Assembly: GCA_001247695.2 (NCBI GenBank)
Contig: LGRX02024693.1
Span: 36,985-100,984, forward strand
Length of the DNA: 64,000 nucleotides
Reading direction: 5' to 3'
Source of the DNA: Cymbomonas tetramitiformis
Lineage: Eukaryota > Chlorophyta > Pyramimonadophyceae > Pyramimonadales > Pyramimonadaceae
This document shows, in pieces, positions 48,858 through 59,966 of the stretch. Under the pieces are notes generated by a model, which made no database searches, was not told the DNA's origin, and saw only the letters and a list, made by a program, of their open reading frames with translations. Positions within the stretch are counted from its first letter, which is position 1; each line of letters starts with the position of its first letter. The position numbers were made by a program, and so were the translations under genes.

Positions 48858-50365
48858 TCGTGTTGGTCCTAGAGTTCTGTCATAGGGGCTTGCACTGGGA
48901 CTCCCGGTCAGGGCTGCCTATACAGATTTCAACACACCACCCTAGCACTGTGGGTGGTGAATGACTAGGAGAGTCAGAAAATGTAAGATAAGATGCTAGG
49001 GCAGAAGCCAGGGTGACAAGCCCTAACTGCTAATCCAACTATGCTATTCTGACACACAAATTGGAACCCTTTATCTAGCTAGCACGTGAGCAGAAACATA
49101 CGGGCAATTAAGGCGCCGCTAAACTACTGAAAGAACCGTGCCAACAAGTCAGATTGAAGAATGCAAAGGTGTCAAAGTAAATCATAAACCAGATTGAAGA
49201 CCATGTTGAGGTCACATCTCAGCATACCACCATGAAAGTGGTGTACTGCCAGAGCCTAAACCAGAATCAGAGCTAGCCGACAACAGACTCGTCATCGTCA
49301 ACGTCGGACGGAGGAGGGCCGTAGTCAGGAGACGGTGGAGGGCCAGGCAGCTAGGGTATACCAGGCAGATGGTGAGGGCCGGGATGGAAGCACCAACCCC
49401 CAACCCCTTGCTTCCACCATTCCCGATCGTAGCGGTCAGGCGGCACAACAGAGGAATCCGTACCCCGAAGCCAGGTGTCAGCCACAGAGTTCCGCTCCAC
49501 GACGAGGACTGAAACTCGGTCCGAAGCTGCACCACCAACTCGGAGAGGCGGTCGGTGTCGTCAGTGCCACGATAATGATGTTTCTTGGAACCAAGGATAT
49601 CCTCGCGGATACCCTTGGCCCAAGCCCGATGTAAGGGCCCCGTGTAGACCGCGTCAACCGCTACATACTGGTCGACAAGGTTCTTCCGCAACGCGACAGC
49701 AACGTCGGTGTTGCTGGAAGTAGCTGGGGGTACCACAGGCGGGGTGCTAGCGGTTGGGGTGTCCCGAACCGCATCCAGAAGCCGTATTGAGGCGTCCAAG
49801 TCGGAATCCCTCAATAGGCGCTTGCGAGCTCTTGTAGATGCTGCCATACTCTTGAAAGCCAGAGAAAAGATGATGCGCGGCTGCACGTTTGGGTGTTGTG
49901 GCGGAAATGGAGGGTAGGCGTAATGGCACAACGTGCGGAGAGGCGAAACGAGCGTGGAGCACTTGCAGATGTCGTCGTGGTCGAAGGTGTCCGTCCGGAG
50001 CACCAACCCAAAATACGTAAAGTCGTAAACCAGCGGGATCAGCGCAGGTAAAATAGCGTAGATGAACATTGCCAAAATCGAGCAATAGCAACGCGCGGTG
50101 CCCATGACTCGCAGCCCCAAAAGACGTCTACCGTAAAGCCATGCCTCAAATCCTAGTCGCACCCAAACGCGCAAGTGCGCACCACCTCTTCAAGCGGCTG
50201 CTTAGCCAATCATGGCCAAAATAGCAAGTGGAATAAAAGCGTGGATGGGGCCACGACCTACCGGAATATCCTAGTTCACTATATATTGCTGGAATCTGTA
50301 TAGGCAGCCCTGATTGGGAGTCCCGGTGCAGGCCCCTATGACAGACCCCTTGGCCAACACTTGAC
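48858..50365. mobile_element. TIR element, about 1.5 kb, with a minus-strand ORF
   Basis: Imperfect inverted repeats of about 65-75 bp at 48858-48935 and 50283-50365 share tgtcataggggc, gggactccc and cagggctgcctatacagatt. I could not define a target duplication, so the ends may be off by tens of bases. Inside, a minus-strand frame (50174-49212, sensible Met at 50104) encodes a protein with a hydrophobic N-terminus and a segment KRLLRDSDLDASIRLLDAV. It matches no family I know. A second, inverted copy of the same family is at about 54560-55095. Confidence 0.55.
49212..50104 (-). CDS. Hypothetical protein encoded in a TIR repeat
   Basis: Open frame of about 297 codons if the Met at 50104 is used. 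The start of the homologous frame in the inverted copy (54765) supports coding homology: both have MFIY-LLPALI near the N-terminus and RDSD-DAS-RL about 100 residues later. The second half is low in recognisable structure. It could be a captured or element-specific gene. No transposase signature (DDE/DDD) is evident. Confidence 0.35.
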
Positions 50366-50458
50366 TGCTGACTGATCTGTAGGCTCGTGCTGTGACACAC
50401 GCTGTGTCACAGGTAGGCTAGACTCCGTTACCGTTGCGAGACCGTTCGGGGTATATCT

Positions 50459-53400
50459 CAAGGCTGGGCATTAGTTTGAAAATCGAAACCTCTTAGTAAC
50501 TAATTAGTGCATTTTCATAACCGATTTGATACCTGATTATCAATGTTCTGATACCTATTTGATTGTAATTAGTGTATGCTGAGCAACCTATTGTGTTGGG
50601 TGTTTGTGCACCTTTCAAACATATTTGATTACTGTACTGATTTTTTTGTAACCTATTCGATTCTTAATTTTCAGTCAAGTGGAACCTATTTGATTAGTGT
50701 TTATTAAGTGATCAAAACCTATTGGGTTAGTGTTTTTACTCTATACAAACCTATTTGATAACAGTGTTTTTTCCCGAATATCAAGACTGCAAGGGGTATT
50801 TCACACAAAGTAAGGTGAAGGCCAGTTCAGGCAAGTTGTTCAGGCTAAAAAGATAAGTTCAGGCAAGCTGTTCATGCAAGGCACACAACAGGCTGACAAT
50901 CTATCATATGAATAATATTATTTATGAACAGTCACTGATCCTTACGCGGAGCATATGCTCCAAAGTGTCCTCATCAGTACTTTTGCGCAGATCATCATGC
51001 ATCCTACCAGCAGCACTGAATGTTCGTTCTACACCACCAGTTGTGGCCGGGCATCCTAAAAACTGCCTTGCCATGCGATACACGTCAGGCAGGTCCTTTG
51101 CCTTCTCATTCCACCACAACATAACATCAAACCCTTCCTCATTAGCTTCTTGGGGCAAAGACAGGTAGTTGTCAAGTTGGTCTTTTATGACTAAAGCAGG
51201 GGTACTACTACTGGCAGTTTGTTTCTTCTTCCTCATGAAAGAAGACTCGCCAGTTGCTCGCTTTTCAGAAGCGCAAGAGGACAAACGGGCAGAATCAGCA
51301 GACAGAGTCGGCTTGAAGTCGGTCCACGCAGTTCGCAGAAAGCTGAGCGCACGCTCACGAGTCATAGAGCCATAGTCAAAGATAATGCACCCGTCGAAGT
51401 CCCAGTTTTTCCAGCGAGGATCAAGAAGGGTTGACACGGTGTAGTCTTCCAGGATGCCCATTGGGAGATCAGCACACCACCGTTGCTCGAACTGCGTGTA
51501 CATGGCTTCACGTCCCTCACGCACGGCAGGTAACAACCCAGTGTGTTTCAGCTCCGTTCCGTCAGCCAATAGCACGTCAACAGAGGGCTTCAACTCAAAC
51601 TCGATGAGCCAAGCCGTCATGGGCAACACCAAGGACATCGTGACATAACGAGTGCCTTGGATGATGCGGGTGTACTCGTTCACCGGCTCCAATACAGGAA
51701 GCTGCAAACACACAGCGATGATAAGTTAAAGCTTTTCAGGAAGAATTGCAGCTCAATCACATAAAAGTGTGGCACAACTAACTATATTGCTATCACGGAT
51801 AAACCTCCGGTGCCACGGGGTACAAGCCCGCAGTCGTAAGGCGCGGGGAAGTCGCCACCGAACCGATCAACGGAACTGAACGGTGGTTATATGACAACCC
51901 CTAACTTTTTAATCCTGATGCAATCTACTTCAGGTACAAGCTATAGTTACAGACAAGTAAATCCCTCAACAATAAAAAAGGGGAGGTCGTACCGATTGCT
52001 GAATGAGCTGCCAGTCAGTCAGATCCAGCTGAAAGTCACGGTACGTGGAGCCGATCTCGTCGGTGCCGAGTTTCAGTTGCATGGACTCCACATCAAACAT
52101 TTGAAGGGCCGTTTGCTGAGGTGGGAACCATTGCCACTGCAAGTATGTACTATTCCAACGGACGGCCACCGATCGGGGGGGTTGGGTAGTTGGAAGCTGG
52201 TACTTCGTTTGGCAGCGGTGGAGACAAGAAAGCCCGAGCGGAGATCGGCGAAACAAAGCTGCTATGCCCTTTGTTTTGACGTGCACCGCGTTGATCAAGG
52301 GGACCTCCAGGTACGCCAGAACACAGCGCTGACCAACATGAGCGGGACAAGGTGACTTCTCGAACTCAGCGAGGCCCTTTTGAACGTTGCTCGCACCGTC
52401 AGCCACTGCTTTGTGGAGACAGTGACGGACAGTATCGACGATCTCAAAACAGTCGGCATCGGATGTTGCCTCTCGAAATTCGCCAACGCCGAGGTGGGCA
52501 AGTGCCCTCTTTGTCGCCAGCTCAATCTCAGTGCCAGTGTGCGCAACCTCACCAAACGGGACAGCTCGAACGAGAAGCTCGGGTATGGCTGTGCCGCCAG
52601 CAGCCCAAAAATAGAGAAGGATCCCCAACAGAGCTATACCGTTCTCGGACCATATGTCAATGGCTGCGAGCATCCCGACCCATAAAGTACCCGTCAGTTA
52701 AGAATAAAAGAAATATCACGCACTCCAAGACAGGTCACAGCACAAGTATTCGCACAGTCATCGGGAAATAACACGCACCTGATGAAGGAAGTACACGATC
52801 CTTCTTCAAAACAACAACCTTCTGTCGATCGTGAACGAGGGCCTTCCCAGAAATCACACAGAGCTGGCGAACGACGTTATGCTTGGACGGCATGGAGTAG
52901 GCACCCTCGGAGGCGAACATCAAGACGTCAGAAAGCTCGGTGTCACGCTCGGGCAAACTCAAAGGCCTCGCGCGTTTGCACAACCAATTCACCACCTTTC
53001 GGGTCAGAGTGTCACGTTTCCCAGGGGGCCAGACAGCAGAGTTCTTCGAAATCACAGACTGGACGCGGGCGGCAGCCTCCTGGGACGGCTTATCTGCAAA
53101 GTTGGCCTCAAACTCCTCGGCCTCCAATTCGGCGAGATGGGCCTTGTGGAGATACGAAAGGTGCTGGCGGGCGTTGGTGGTGTTGGTGGAGGAGGCCAGC
53201 CGCGCACCGCACCTTTCGATGGCACAAAGAAGTCCGATGGGTTTATCGGTGGTGGGGCAGATAATTTCGTTGAATAACGACCAGACCTGCGATCAAAACA
53301 AACGCAGTCAGTCAGTGAACGAAAGTCACGCAGTGAACAAATGCAGTCAGTCAGTGAGGCACGATATGAAAATAGAACATCATACAATGGGGGCAATGCA

Positions 53401-54523
53401 AACTCGTACCTTCGCGGTACGACGACCTCGCATGGCAGGACGAAGGATCTCTTCACGTTCAGCTTCCTCATCTGAAACATCTTCTTGGGTGGCAGGGGTA
53501 GTATTCTCTCCACTTTGGATGCTGAGGACACCGGCGCTACTGCCAGCCGCTACAACGACAGGGGTGTGATCGTTGACGGGTGTTTTGCGTTTACGCTTCC
53601 CAAGCTTCAATGACTCAAGTAGTGACTTCTCTCTACGGAAGTTGGCGATATCGTCCTCCAGACCGGCCAGGTTCTCGATCGGCTCCCACGTGTCGTGAGC
53701 CTGACTGTAGCCTTTCCAGCGAATGAACCATTCTTCCACTGTACGATCGCCTGATTTGGTCAATCGCTCGGCTAAAATACACTCGACAAGGTAAATGTTG
53801 TCAGCGTTATCACGATGATCGAACTCGTGATTGGGCGTGCGTTTGATCGGTCCCTTGCCAATGGGGGGGAGCCTACTGTCATTGGTCGAAGACTTACTTT
53901 TCTTGGATGCACGCTTACCCATGATGATGATAGAGTTCTGAACTTCTGATGAGTGGTTGAACTGGGAATAGCTGCTATATAGGGTGCTGGACGAGCTGTT
54001 GGAACAGCTGGAAATTTTAAATTTCAAAATTTCAAGTGAGACACATGGACGTGGCTCTCCAGGGACAAGTACCGAGGGCCAGTCGCAATTCGACCAAAAT
54101 ATCAAACCGAAATATCATACCATACCGCCAATTAGGTTATGACAGAACCGGTTTTCGGTGACTTTCATGACGGCGCAAACCGATTTTCGTGTATATGCGA
54201 TTCTAAGGTGATTTCCTGAAAAGCGATTCGATTGGTGTATATTACCCACCATAACCGATTTGATTCATGTACCCAGTAATCGCGCAACCTATGTGATTAG
54301 TAATTAGTCCAGGGTGGGAACCGATTCGATTATAATTTGTCGTAATCGCCGAACTTATTTGATTTGTGATTAGTCCTGAGCGCAAACCTATTCGATTTCT
54401 AATTTGTCATACTCGCAAACCTAATCGATTCCTAATTTGTCATAATCGCAAATCGATTCGATAGTTGTATACAGTGTTAAATCGATTAATCATAATTCCT
54501 CGACTAATCGATTCCCAGCCTTG
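50459..54523 (-). mobile_element. Intact autonomous hAT transposon with chromodomain transposase
   Basis: The ends are inverted: CAAGGCTGGG at 50459-50468 and CCCAGCCTTG at 54514-54523. GTATATCT flanks both sides (50451-50458 and 54524-54531), a perfect 8-bp duplication characteristic of hAT. Between ends and gene lie many copies of aacctatttgatt-like words, about nine on the left (50485-50770) and nine on the right (54170-54500), probable transposase-binding subterminal repeats. The single gene inside is open from start to stop, so the copy may be recent and active. Confidence 0.92.
50922..53922 (-). CDS. Chromodomain-BED-hAT transposase, 823 aa
   Basis: DNA transposase of the hAT superfamily. 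Exons 53410-53922, 52779-53286, 51993-52663 and 50922-51701, all GT/AG with phases 0, 1, 0, giving 824 codons with the stop. Domains in order: basic N-terminus; chromodomain about 43-95 (IYLVECILAER, WFIRWKGY, DTWEPIENL); BED-type zinc finger about 172-225 (C-x4-C, then H-x4-H within NARQHLSYLHKAH); RNase H-fold catalytic core with DGASN and CPAH; C-terminal dimerisation segment about 730-800 (WWNEKAKDLPDVYRMA, GVERTFSAAGR). Catalytic acidic residues were not individually mapped. The chromodomain would let integration follow methylated histones, as proposed for chromoviruses. That role here is inference. Confidence 0.9.
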
Positions 54524-54559
54524 GTATATCTAGCTTAGGGTTTATCTTATTAGGAGAGT

Positions 54560-55095
54560 TTATCCAGACACAGTTCGAGACCCTCTGATATCTAGTGAAC
54601 TAGGATATTCCGGTAGGTCGTGGCCCCATCCACGCTATATTCCACATTGCTATTGGCCATGATTGGCTAAGACAGCCGCTTTGGTAGGTGGTGCGCACCG
54701 GCGCGTTTGGGTATGGGTGGAAATTTGAGATGATCAGTTTGTGAGCGGTTGAGCCGCAGCTATTATGGGGGTTCGACCTGGAGCAGGCCTCGTTGACGCA
54801 ATGTTCATTTACGGTTTATTGCCTGCCCTGATCCAGCACGCTACCGCTTCTTGGGCTGGTGTCTGCAGCACCTTCGACTTCGACGACGTTCTCCAGTGCC
54901 CCTCGCTGCTATGGCTTTCCCGCTCCTCACGTGGCTGTGCAGTCACATTTTCCCCACGTCGTTACCCTTACGCGCCCCAGCGTACCACCTCCCATCAGGC
55001 ATTCCAAATGATGGTTTCTACGAGATCCAAGAAGTCCCTTATGAGGGACTCAGACATTGACGCCTCTCTGAGACTGACTGACCGACGCTGTCAGG
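54560..55095 (+). mobile_element. Truncated inverted copy of the 1.5-kb TIR repeat family
   Basis: The sequence ctaggatattccggtaggtc then gtggccccatccacgc, gccatgattggctaag and gtggtgcgcac matches the inverse of 50160-50285. It continues into a plus-strand frame from 54765 homologous to the frame in the first copy. Homology stops at a gtcatac-type microsatellite at 55100. It lies just right of the hAT element, and the first copy just left. Confidence 0.65.
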
Positions 55096-55270
55096 GTCAT
55101 GACCGATGACATATGTGTCATACATGTCATACGTGCCATACCTGTCAGACATGTCATACCATGTCATGTCATGTCGAGTCATGTCATATATTATAATGAC
55201 AGTCGTCAGTACGGTCGACTATGACTGTACATGTCGTCAGATGATAAGTCACGTCATCTGTCATTATTCA
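55095..55270 (+). repeat. GTCATAC/ATGTCAT microsatellite
   Basis: Degenerate repeats of tgtcatac and catgtcat. They truncate the preceding repeat copy. Confidence 0.85.
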
Positions 55271-55720
55271 AGGAAAGACTTGAATGACGCTTGTCATCGA
55301 GAGTTCGTACGTCGAACTCGAAGATGGCAACGCAAGATACATCTTGAAGTAACAAACAAGAACCATCTTTGCTTTAAGCATGTGCGGAACAAGCATGCGC
55401 AGTATTATGGAGCGAACGTATTATTCGTTCTGACGATACTGGTCGTTCAACCAACGTCTCGGGTTCACAACCCAATGGCGGTACCATCTATGCGATGGGA
55501 GACGTATGGTATAGATGAGGAAGCGTTGTGCTTCCGCAATATCTTCACACAGAAGTCTGCACTCATCCCCCGCTATTATCTTACGCTTGTGTTACTGTTC
55601 TATAACGCAACGTTTACTTGTATTTTATATGATATACTGAGGGCTCGCTTATCTAGCCCTAAGAGATGGTATTCTAAGCTCGTCAAGGCACGAACACGAG
55701 AACTCAAGTGCAGCGCGTAG
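55270..55720 (+). other. Open frame of uncertain status
   Basis: A plus-strand frame stays open from the microsatellite to a stop at 55720. Segments such as NIFTQKSALIPRYYLTLVLL give it a protein-like look, but there is no convincing start or family. It may be a decayed gene or a chance frame. Confidence 0.2.
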
Positions 55721-55809
55721 ATATCAATAATTTTGTGTTGACAGGTGGCATGTGGCACGCGTGGGTGGTACGTTTATGCATAATTTGACGAATTTTCGAA
55801 AAAAATGAC

Positions 55810-56520
55810 ATTTAGAAGTGTTAGAAGGTTGGAGAAGTTTGGAGAAGGTTTGGACAAACTCAAAAATGTAAAATTTTGACATTTCGGGTTTTGGAGTAGC
55901 CGTGTGGGGCCATTTCGTTTACTGCAAATACCAGGGAATCAAGTTGTGCACATGGAATGCTTGCGCGACACATTAATAAGTTTATAAAAGGCCATTACAA
56001 GGTTTGGGAAGGTGCAACATGATAGTAGAAGGCAGTAAAAAGTTGCATGTCCAATATTTTAGGGTTTTAGGGTTGCTGGCGGGGTGGTGTGGGTGAAATA
56101 TTAGTTGTGAGAGGGGGTTCGGCGTATGCGGGGTCCGCTATAAAGTGCACAATTTCGGGAAATGATGATATTACACGGTTTGATATTTTTGGAGAAGTTT
56201 GGAGAAGGTTTGGACAAACTCAAAAATATGAAATTTTGACGTTTAGGGTTTTGGAGTAGTCGTGCGGGGCCATTTTGGTCACTGCAAACAGCAGGAAATC
56301 GAATTTTGCACTTGGCATGCATGCGCGGCATATGAATGTGTCGCTACAAGGCCAATAACAAGCGGGAAATTATATTGTATGATTTAATATTTTTGGAGAA
56401 CATCGGAGAAGGTTCGTAGAAACAAAATAATGCAATATTTTGATATTTTGGGTTTTGCAGGAGCCGCGCGGGACCAATTTGTTCACTGCAAATATCAGGA
56501 TGGTTGCCGTGTCATGCACA
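55810..56520 (+). repeat. Degenerate repeat, three copies
   Basis: Blocks at about 55815-55975, 56180-56340 and 56385-56520 share ttttggagaagtttggagaa, ggtttggacaaactcaaaaa, gggttttggagtagccgtg and catttcgttcactgcaaata. The copies are clearly related but diverged. No gene is seen. Confidence 0.8.
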
Positions 56521-56751
56521 CGGCCGATGTTTTGAAAATAAAGAGCAATTCAATATGCAAGTGCATTTCCATGCTTATATTCCAATGTTCATACACAATC
56601 TAATGTATGAATACTTGCAAGTGACATGATTACCGTAGTGTCAGATTATTAGAGTTATGCAAAAATTGCAGCTTACTGTAGCACGAAGCACCAAGATGCG
56701 GCTCTCGGGACAGCTCAAATAGCACTTTTAGTTAGGCAAACGATTTCTAAG

Positions 56752-57099
56752 CTAGCGCCTGTCGAACAGCTCTTCCAAGGAAACACGTGAGCGTGAAGCC
56801 CCACGAGCAAGGTCCTGCAATTGATCCGCGGTCAGGGTGAAAAGCGGCTGTGCTGGTTGGGCGAGCTGCTGTGGTTGGGCGAGCAACTGCGGTTGCGCGA
56901 GCAGCTGGGGTTGCGCGAGGAGTTGCGGTGGTTGCGCGAATAGCTGGGGTTGCGCGAATAGCTGGGGTTGCGCGAGCAATTGTGGTTGCAGCTGGTAGGA
57001 TTGCTGAAGCTGCGAGAGCTGCTGGAGCTGCTGAAGTTGTTGCAGCTGTTGAAGCTGCTGGAGTTCTTGCAGCTGTTGAAGCTGCTGAGGCTGCTGCAC
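56752..57099 (-). CDS. 3' exon of a Gln/Leu-repeat protein
   Basis: Minus-strand frame after a good acceptor (ttaccggtgcag near 57100), ending at 56752. It starts with runs of LQQ repeats and continues with six-residue LLAQPQ/LFAQPQ repeats. The end is non-repetitive and acidic-basic (TADQLQDLARG, VSLEELFDRR). The frame has no ATG at its start, so an upstream exon is required; I could not find it in 57100-57736. Low-complexity glutamine proteins are often transcriptional or RNA-binding regulators, but nothing specific can be said. Confidence 0.45.
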   Translation of the reverse strand: MQQPQQLQQLQELQQLQQLQQLQQLQQLSQLQQSYQLQPQLLAQPQLFAQPQLFAQPPQLLAQPQLLAQPQLLAQPQQLAQPAQPLFTLTADQLQDLARGASRSRVSLEELFDRR

Positions 57100-57736
57100 C
57101 GGTAACAGACTAATGGGAATAAATGAATCTCGATCGTCGTCTAAAAACCTTCATTTTGACACAATTTTCGTCGTCTAAAAGTTATTGCCACGTCATCTGA
57201 AAAGCGCCACGTAAGCGACACGTAAGCGACACGTAAGTCGTCCCGCAATTTTTATTACAAAATATTACTGGAATTATTTATTTGTGCATGATACTTTCGT
57301 ACTCGGCGAGTCCCGGTAGATTTTTTTGTTGCATTTTTGTTCATATGCGTGCATATCATTTACAAGTATGCAAATATGGGTACATCCATGTGCAATTTAG
57401 GCCAACATGCACGGTACACGTTTATGAATGTGCGTATATAGGTGCTTCAATTCCCGTAAAATAAGTTGCAACTGAGATGGGTACTAGCATATGATACACA
57501 AATCTATACCATCATACAAATTTATTCAAAATACACCAAATATTTGTCTATGATGTCTTCTAGGCAAGAGATTTCGATCATTTCACCGTGCTAAGGCTAC
57601 TATATTGCTGATACATTGGAATCTATATCTTCAATCCACAATTATTTGCGGTACTTGTAGGTTTTATTTCCCTCGATAGCGAGGTAACGTTGACGGCAAT
57701 GTTGACGCTCTATCGGAAAACATAAATGGCAGAGCT
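57100..57736. other. Gap without a supportable gene
   Basis: It contains a short array of cgccacgtaagcgacacgta near 57200 and a segment (57364-57540) homologous to 58500-58690. That segment is the 3' flank shared by the two tandem Zn-protein genes. Confidence 0.5.
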
Positions 57737-58141
57737 TTATTGGTCAAGGCAATTGCATCGCACGCAATATAGGTCGATTTCCTCTTCTCGTTGATGCCGC
57801 GGAATAATAAGCGCCCAAGTGACGTCGATTGGAATGACCAGTGTCCTTGGGGTAACCCATTCGTTCCCTATTGGGCTCTGGTCGGGATAAAGTTCCGGTT
57901 CTTGAAGGTCAAAAAACATGTATTTCCGAATTCTCCAGGTGTAGCGCCACCAAACGATCCCTAAGTCCTGTCGGACATGTCTGTCCTCGTAGGGGATGTT
58001 TAAGAACTTACATATCATCCAGCTGTCTACATTGCATTGAGGACATCGCATGTGGACCATTCCATGTGTATTGATAGCGTCTGCAGTGGCTTCATCGCGA
58101 TCGCGTGTCCCATAAACTCCGAATCGTAGAATTGAAGGCAT
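57737..58141 (-). CDS. Small Cys-motif protein, copy A (134 aa)
   Basis: Single-exon frame, ATG at 58141 (MPSILRFGVYG), stop at 57737. A C-P-Q-C pair (in RCPQCNVDSW) and a terminal CVRCNC group suggest a metal-binding site, with an aromatic, basic middle (IVWWRYTWRIRKYMFFDLQ). It is a diverged tandem paralogue of 58807-59181, which has the same order of C-x2-C, aromatic centre and C-x-C end. Family not recognised. An earlier in-frame ATG is less likely because it lies within the duplicated 5' flank. Confidence 0.55.
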   Translation of the reverse strand: MPSILRFGVYGTRDRDEATADAINTHGMVHMRCPQCNVDSWMICKFLNIPYEDRHVRQDLGIVWWRYTWRIRKYMFFDLQEPELYPDQSPIGNEWVTPRTLVIPIDVTWALIIPRHQREEEIDLYCVRCNCLDQ

Positions 58142-58199
58142 AACGTGGCCACGATATTGCAGGATTTTATACCTGTAGATAACAATGCTTGCAAGGTGA

Positions 58200-58500
58200 T
58201 TAGCAGTTGAAGCGAGCGTCGCCCATAGCAAAAGTCGAAAATATAAATTGTGAGGATAAATGTGGAGCTATAATACCTGCAGATGGCAATGCTTTCAAGG
58301 TAAGTAGCAGATGTTTGAAGGTATGGTTGAAGGTGCGTATGTTAGAAGAAACAGGGGGAAATGAATCTTCAAGGGTCGGGCAAGAGCTTTTGTACCTGGT
58401 CGTGAGTGGACCGCGGGTCGTGCAAGAGTAGTGTACTTTTGGTCCAATCAGCTTCGTATATCTCGCACATGCGGGATCACTTAGTCGCCGATTCCCGTAT
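58200..58500 (-). promoter_or_regulatory. Duplicated 5' region of small protein gene A
   Basis: About 230 bp (58264-58493) is almost identical to 59218-59448, in front of gene B. It contains TGATTGGACCAAAAGTACAC on the minus strand, holding a CCAAT-box-like GATTGG, and a pyrimidine-rich tttccccctgtttcttc. It probably holds the promoter and 5' UTR. A possible donor (CTTGAAAGC context) is not convincing. Confidence 0.5.
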
Positions 58501-58806
58501 GCAAATGTGGGCACATCCATGTGCAATTTAGGTCAGCATGCACGGTACACGTTTATGGATGTGCATATTCGGATGCTTAAATTCCCAGAAAACAAGTTGC
58601 AACTGAGATGGGTACTAGCATATGATACACAAATCTATATCATCATACAAATTTAATCTATATACACCAAATAATTGTCTAGGATGTCTAGGAGCACATA
58701 AATAAGGGTAAGTGTTGGTGTAGCTAGCATAATAATACATCAGTGTAAGTATCTAATGTGAACTTGCAAATATAAAATAAAGACTGTACACAAGCGTATA
58801 TGTTTC

Positions 58807-59181
58807 CTAACGGCAGTTGCACCACTTTCCATCATCATCATTCTCGGGAGAGGCACCGGAGTTCAACTCGGGAATATAGTCCGTGGGAACCGGCATTGTC
58901 ACTGGGGTTCTTATGTCAGCGACGCCTTGCTCGTCGGAGTATACATGCTCATCCAACAGTTGAAAATACCATGTTTCCCGCGTTTTGCGGATAAACCTCC
59001 ACTTCGCGTAAGCGGGGTCATGTCTAGTCATGTCATATCTAGGATGCAGCGCAGGATCGACGAACAGTTCCTCGCGAATTAGAAACAAATTCCAGGATTG
59101 GCACACACGACATTTTTCGGATTCTATGTGCAGTCGTTCAAGCTGAACAGGTAAGTCTGCAGGGAAATGAGGTGCATTCAT
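58807..59181 (-). CDS. Small Cys-motif protein, copy B (124 aa)
   Basis: ATG at 59181, stop at 58807. An N-terminal C-R-V-C pair (EKCRVCQSWN), a middle with KWRFIRKTRETWYFQLLDEH, and a C-terminal WCNCR. Matches copy A in layout and in spaced residues, though identity is low while the flanks are nearly identical. That contrast suggests the coding regions have changed quickly or the flanks have been homogenised. Likely a small zinc-binding protein; function unknown. Confidence 0.55.
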   Translation of the reverse strand: MNAPHFPADLPVQLERLHIESEKCRVCQSWNLFLIREELFVDPALHPRYDMTRHDPAYAKWRFIRKTRETWYFQLLDEHVYSDEQGVADIRTPVTMPVPTDYIPELNSGASPENDDDGKWCNCR

Positions 59182-59217
59182 ATTGGAGGTAGCGTGTTAT
59201 GTAATCGCAAGCGCCAC

Positions 59218-59450
59218 ACTATAATACCTGCAGATGGCGATGCTTTCAAGGTAAGCAGCAGATGTTTGAAGGTATGGTTGAAGGTGCGTATGTTAGAAGA
59301 AACAAGGGGGAAATGAATCTTCAAGGGTCGGGCAAGAGCTTTTGTACCTGGTCGTGAGTGGACCGCGGGTCGTGCAAGAGTAGTGTACTTTTGGTCCAAT
59401 CAAATTCGTATATCTCGCACATGCGGGATCACTTAGTCGCCGATTTTTTA
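59218..59450 (-). promoter_or_regulatory. Duplicated 5' region of small protein gene B
   Basis: The partner of 58264-58493, with only a few differences. The shared block ends at ttagtcgccgat. Minus strand: AATTTGATTGGACCAAAAGT followed by acactactcttgcacgacc. Confidence 0.55.
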
Positions 59451-59711
59451 ATCAAAGACAAAAACACAACCGAGGCAGAAAACCCCATACACAGGCACAT
59501 CAGCATATCGGCAAGAAACACAAGCCATTGACGAATGAACATTATACACTTCTACCACATTGTTAACATATGTTTAAGTATACTATTCTTATCGAAAAGT
59601 AGTCGAAAATCTTACCCTCGGGAGGTTGCAATCCTAAGTCTTACTCGAAATCAAAGTGGAATCAAGATAACATTCTGACTCGTAGCCGCCGTGGTTTCGT
59701 TGACGGTAACG

Positions 59712-59966
59712 TTACGGCTGAACCTGTCGGAACTTGAACCGAAAGGCAAGGTCGTTTCGAAACACACATCGAAAATACCCCAACGTGCATTTGTTGCCTT
59801 CCGCATTCCTGCACATATAACATTCATTGTAGTTCCTCCACAACATTCGAACAGTCATACCATGAGGAAGATAGTCAAAATTCCTCATTCTCATTCTGGG
59901 GGCAGTAGGGCATGTTGCATACATGCCAAGAACATAGGCAACAATACATTCTCGCTTGGATGGCAT
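59712..59966 (-). CDS. Small conserved-pair protein, copy A (84 aa)
   Basis: ATG at 59966, chosen because the next gene starts with the same MPSKR. Shared pattern with 60276-60515: LP-GMT, LW-NYN, a Cys pair, C-L-x-x-F-x-CVFR, and KFR near the end. Here: GMTVRMLWRNYNECYMC, CTLGYFRCVFRNDL. No signal peptide or membrane segment. Not recognised; a lineage-specific small protein is likely. Confidence 0.55.
   Translation of the reverse strand: MPSKRECIVAYVLGMYATCPTAPRMRMRNFDYLPHGMTVRMLWRNYNECYMCRNAEGNKCTLGYFRCVFRNDLAFRFKFRQVQP

Noticed and set aside
50390..50421. Helitron-like 3' end: hairpin CTGTGACACA/TGTGTCACAG followed by CTAG
   Set aside because: The hairpin and CTAG spacing look right, but the base after CTAG is not T and no TC-type 5' end was found. 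The nearby element has inverted ends instead.
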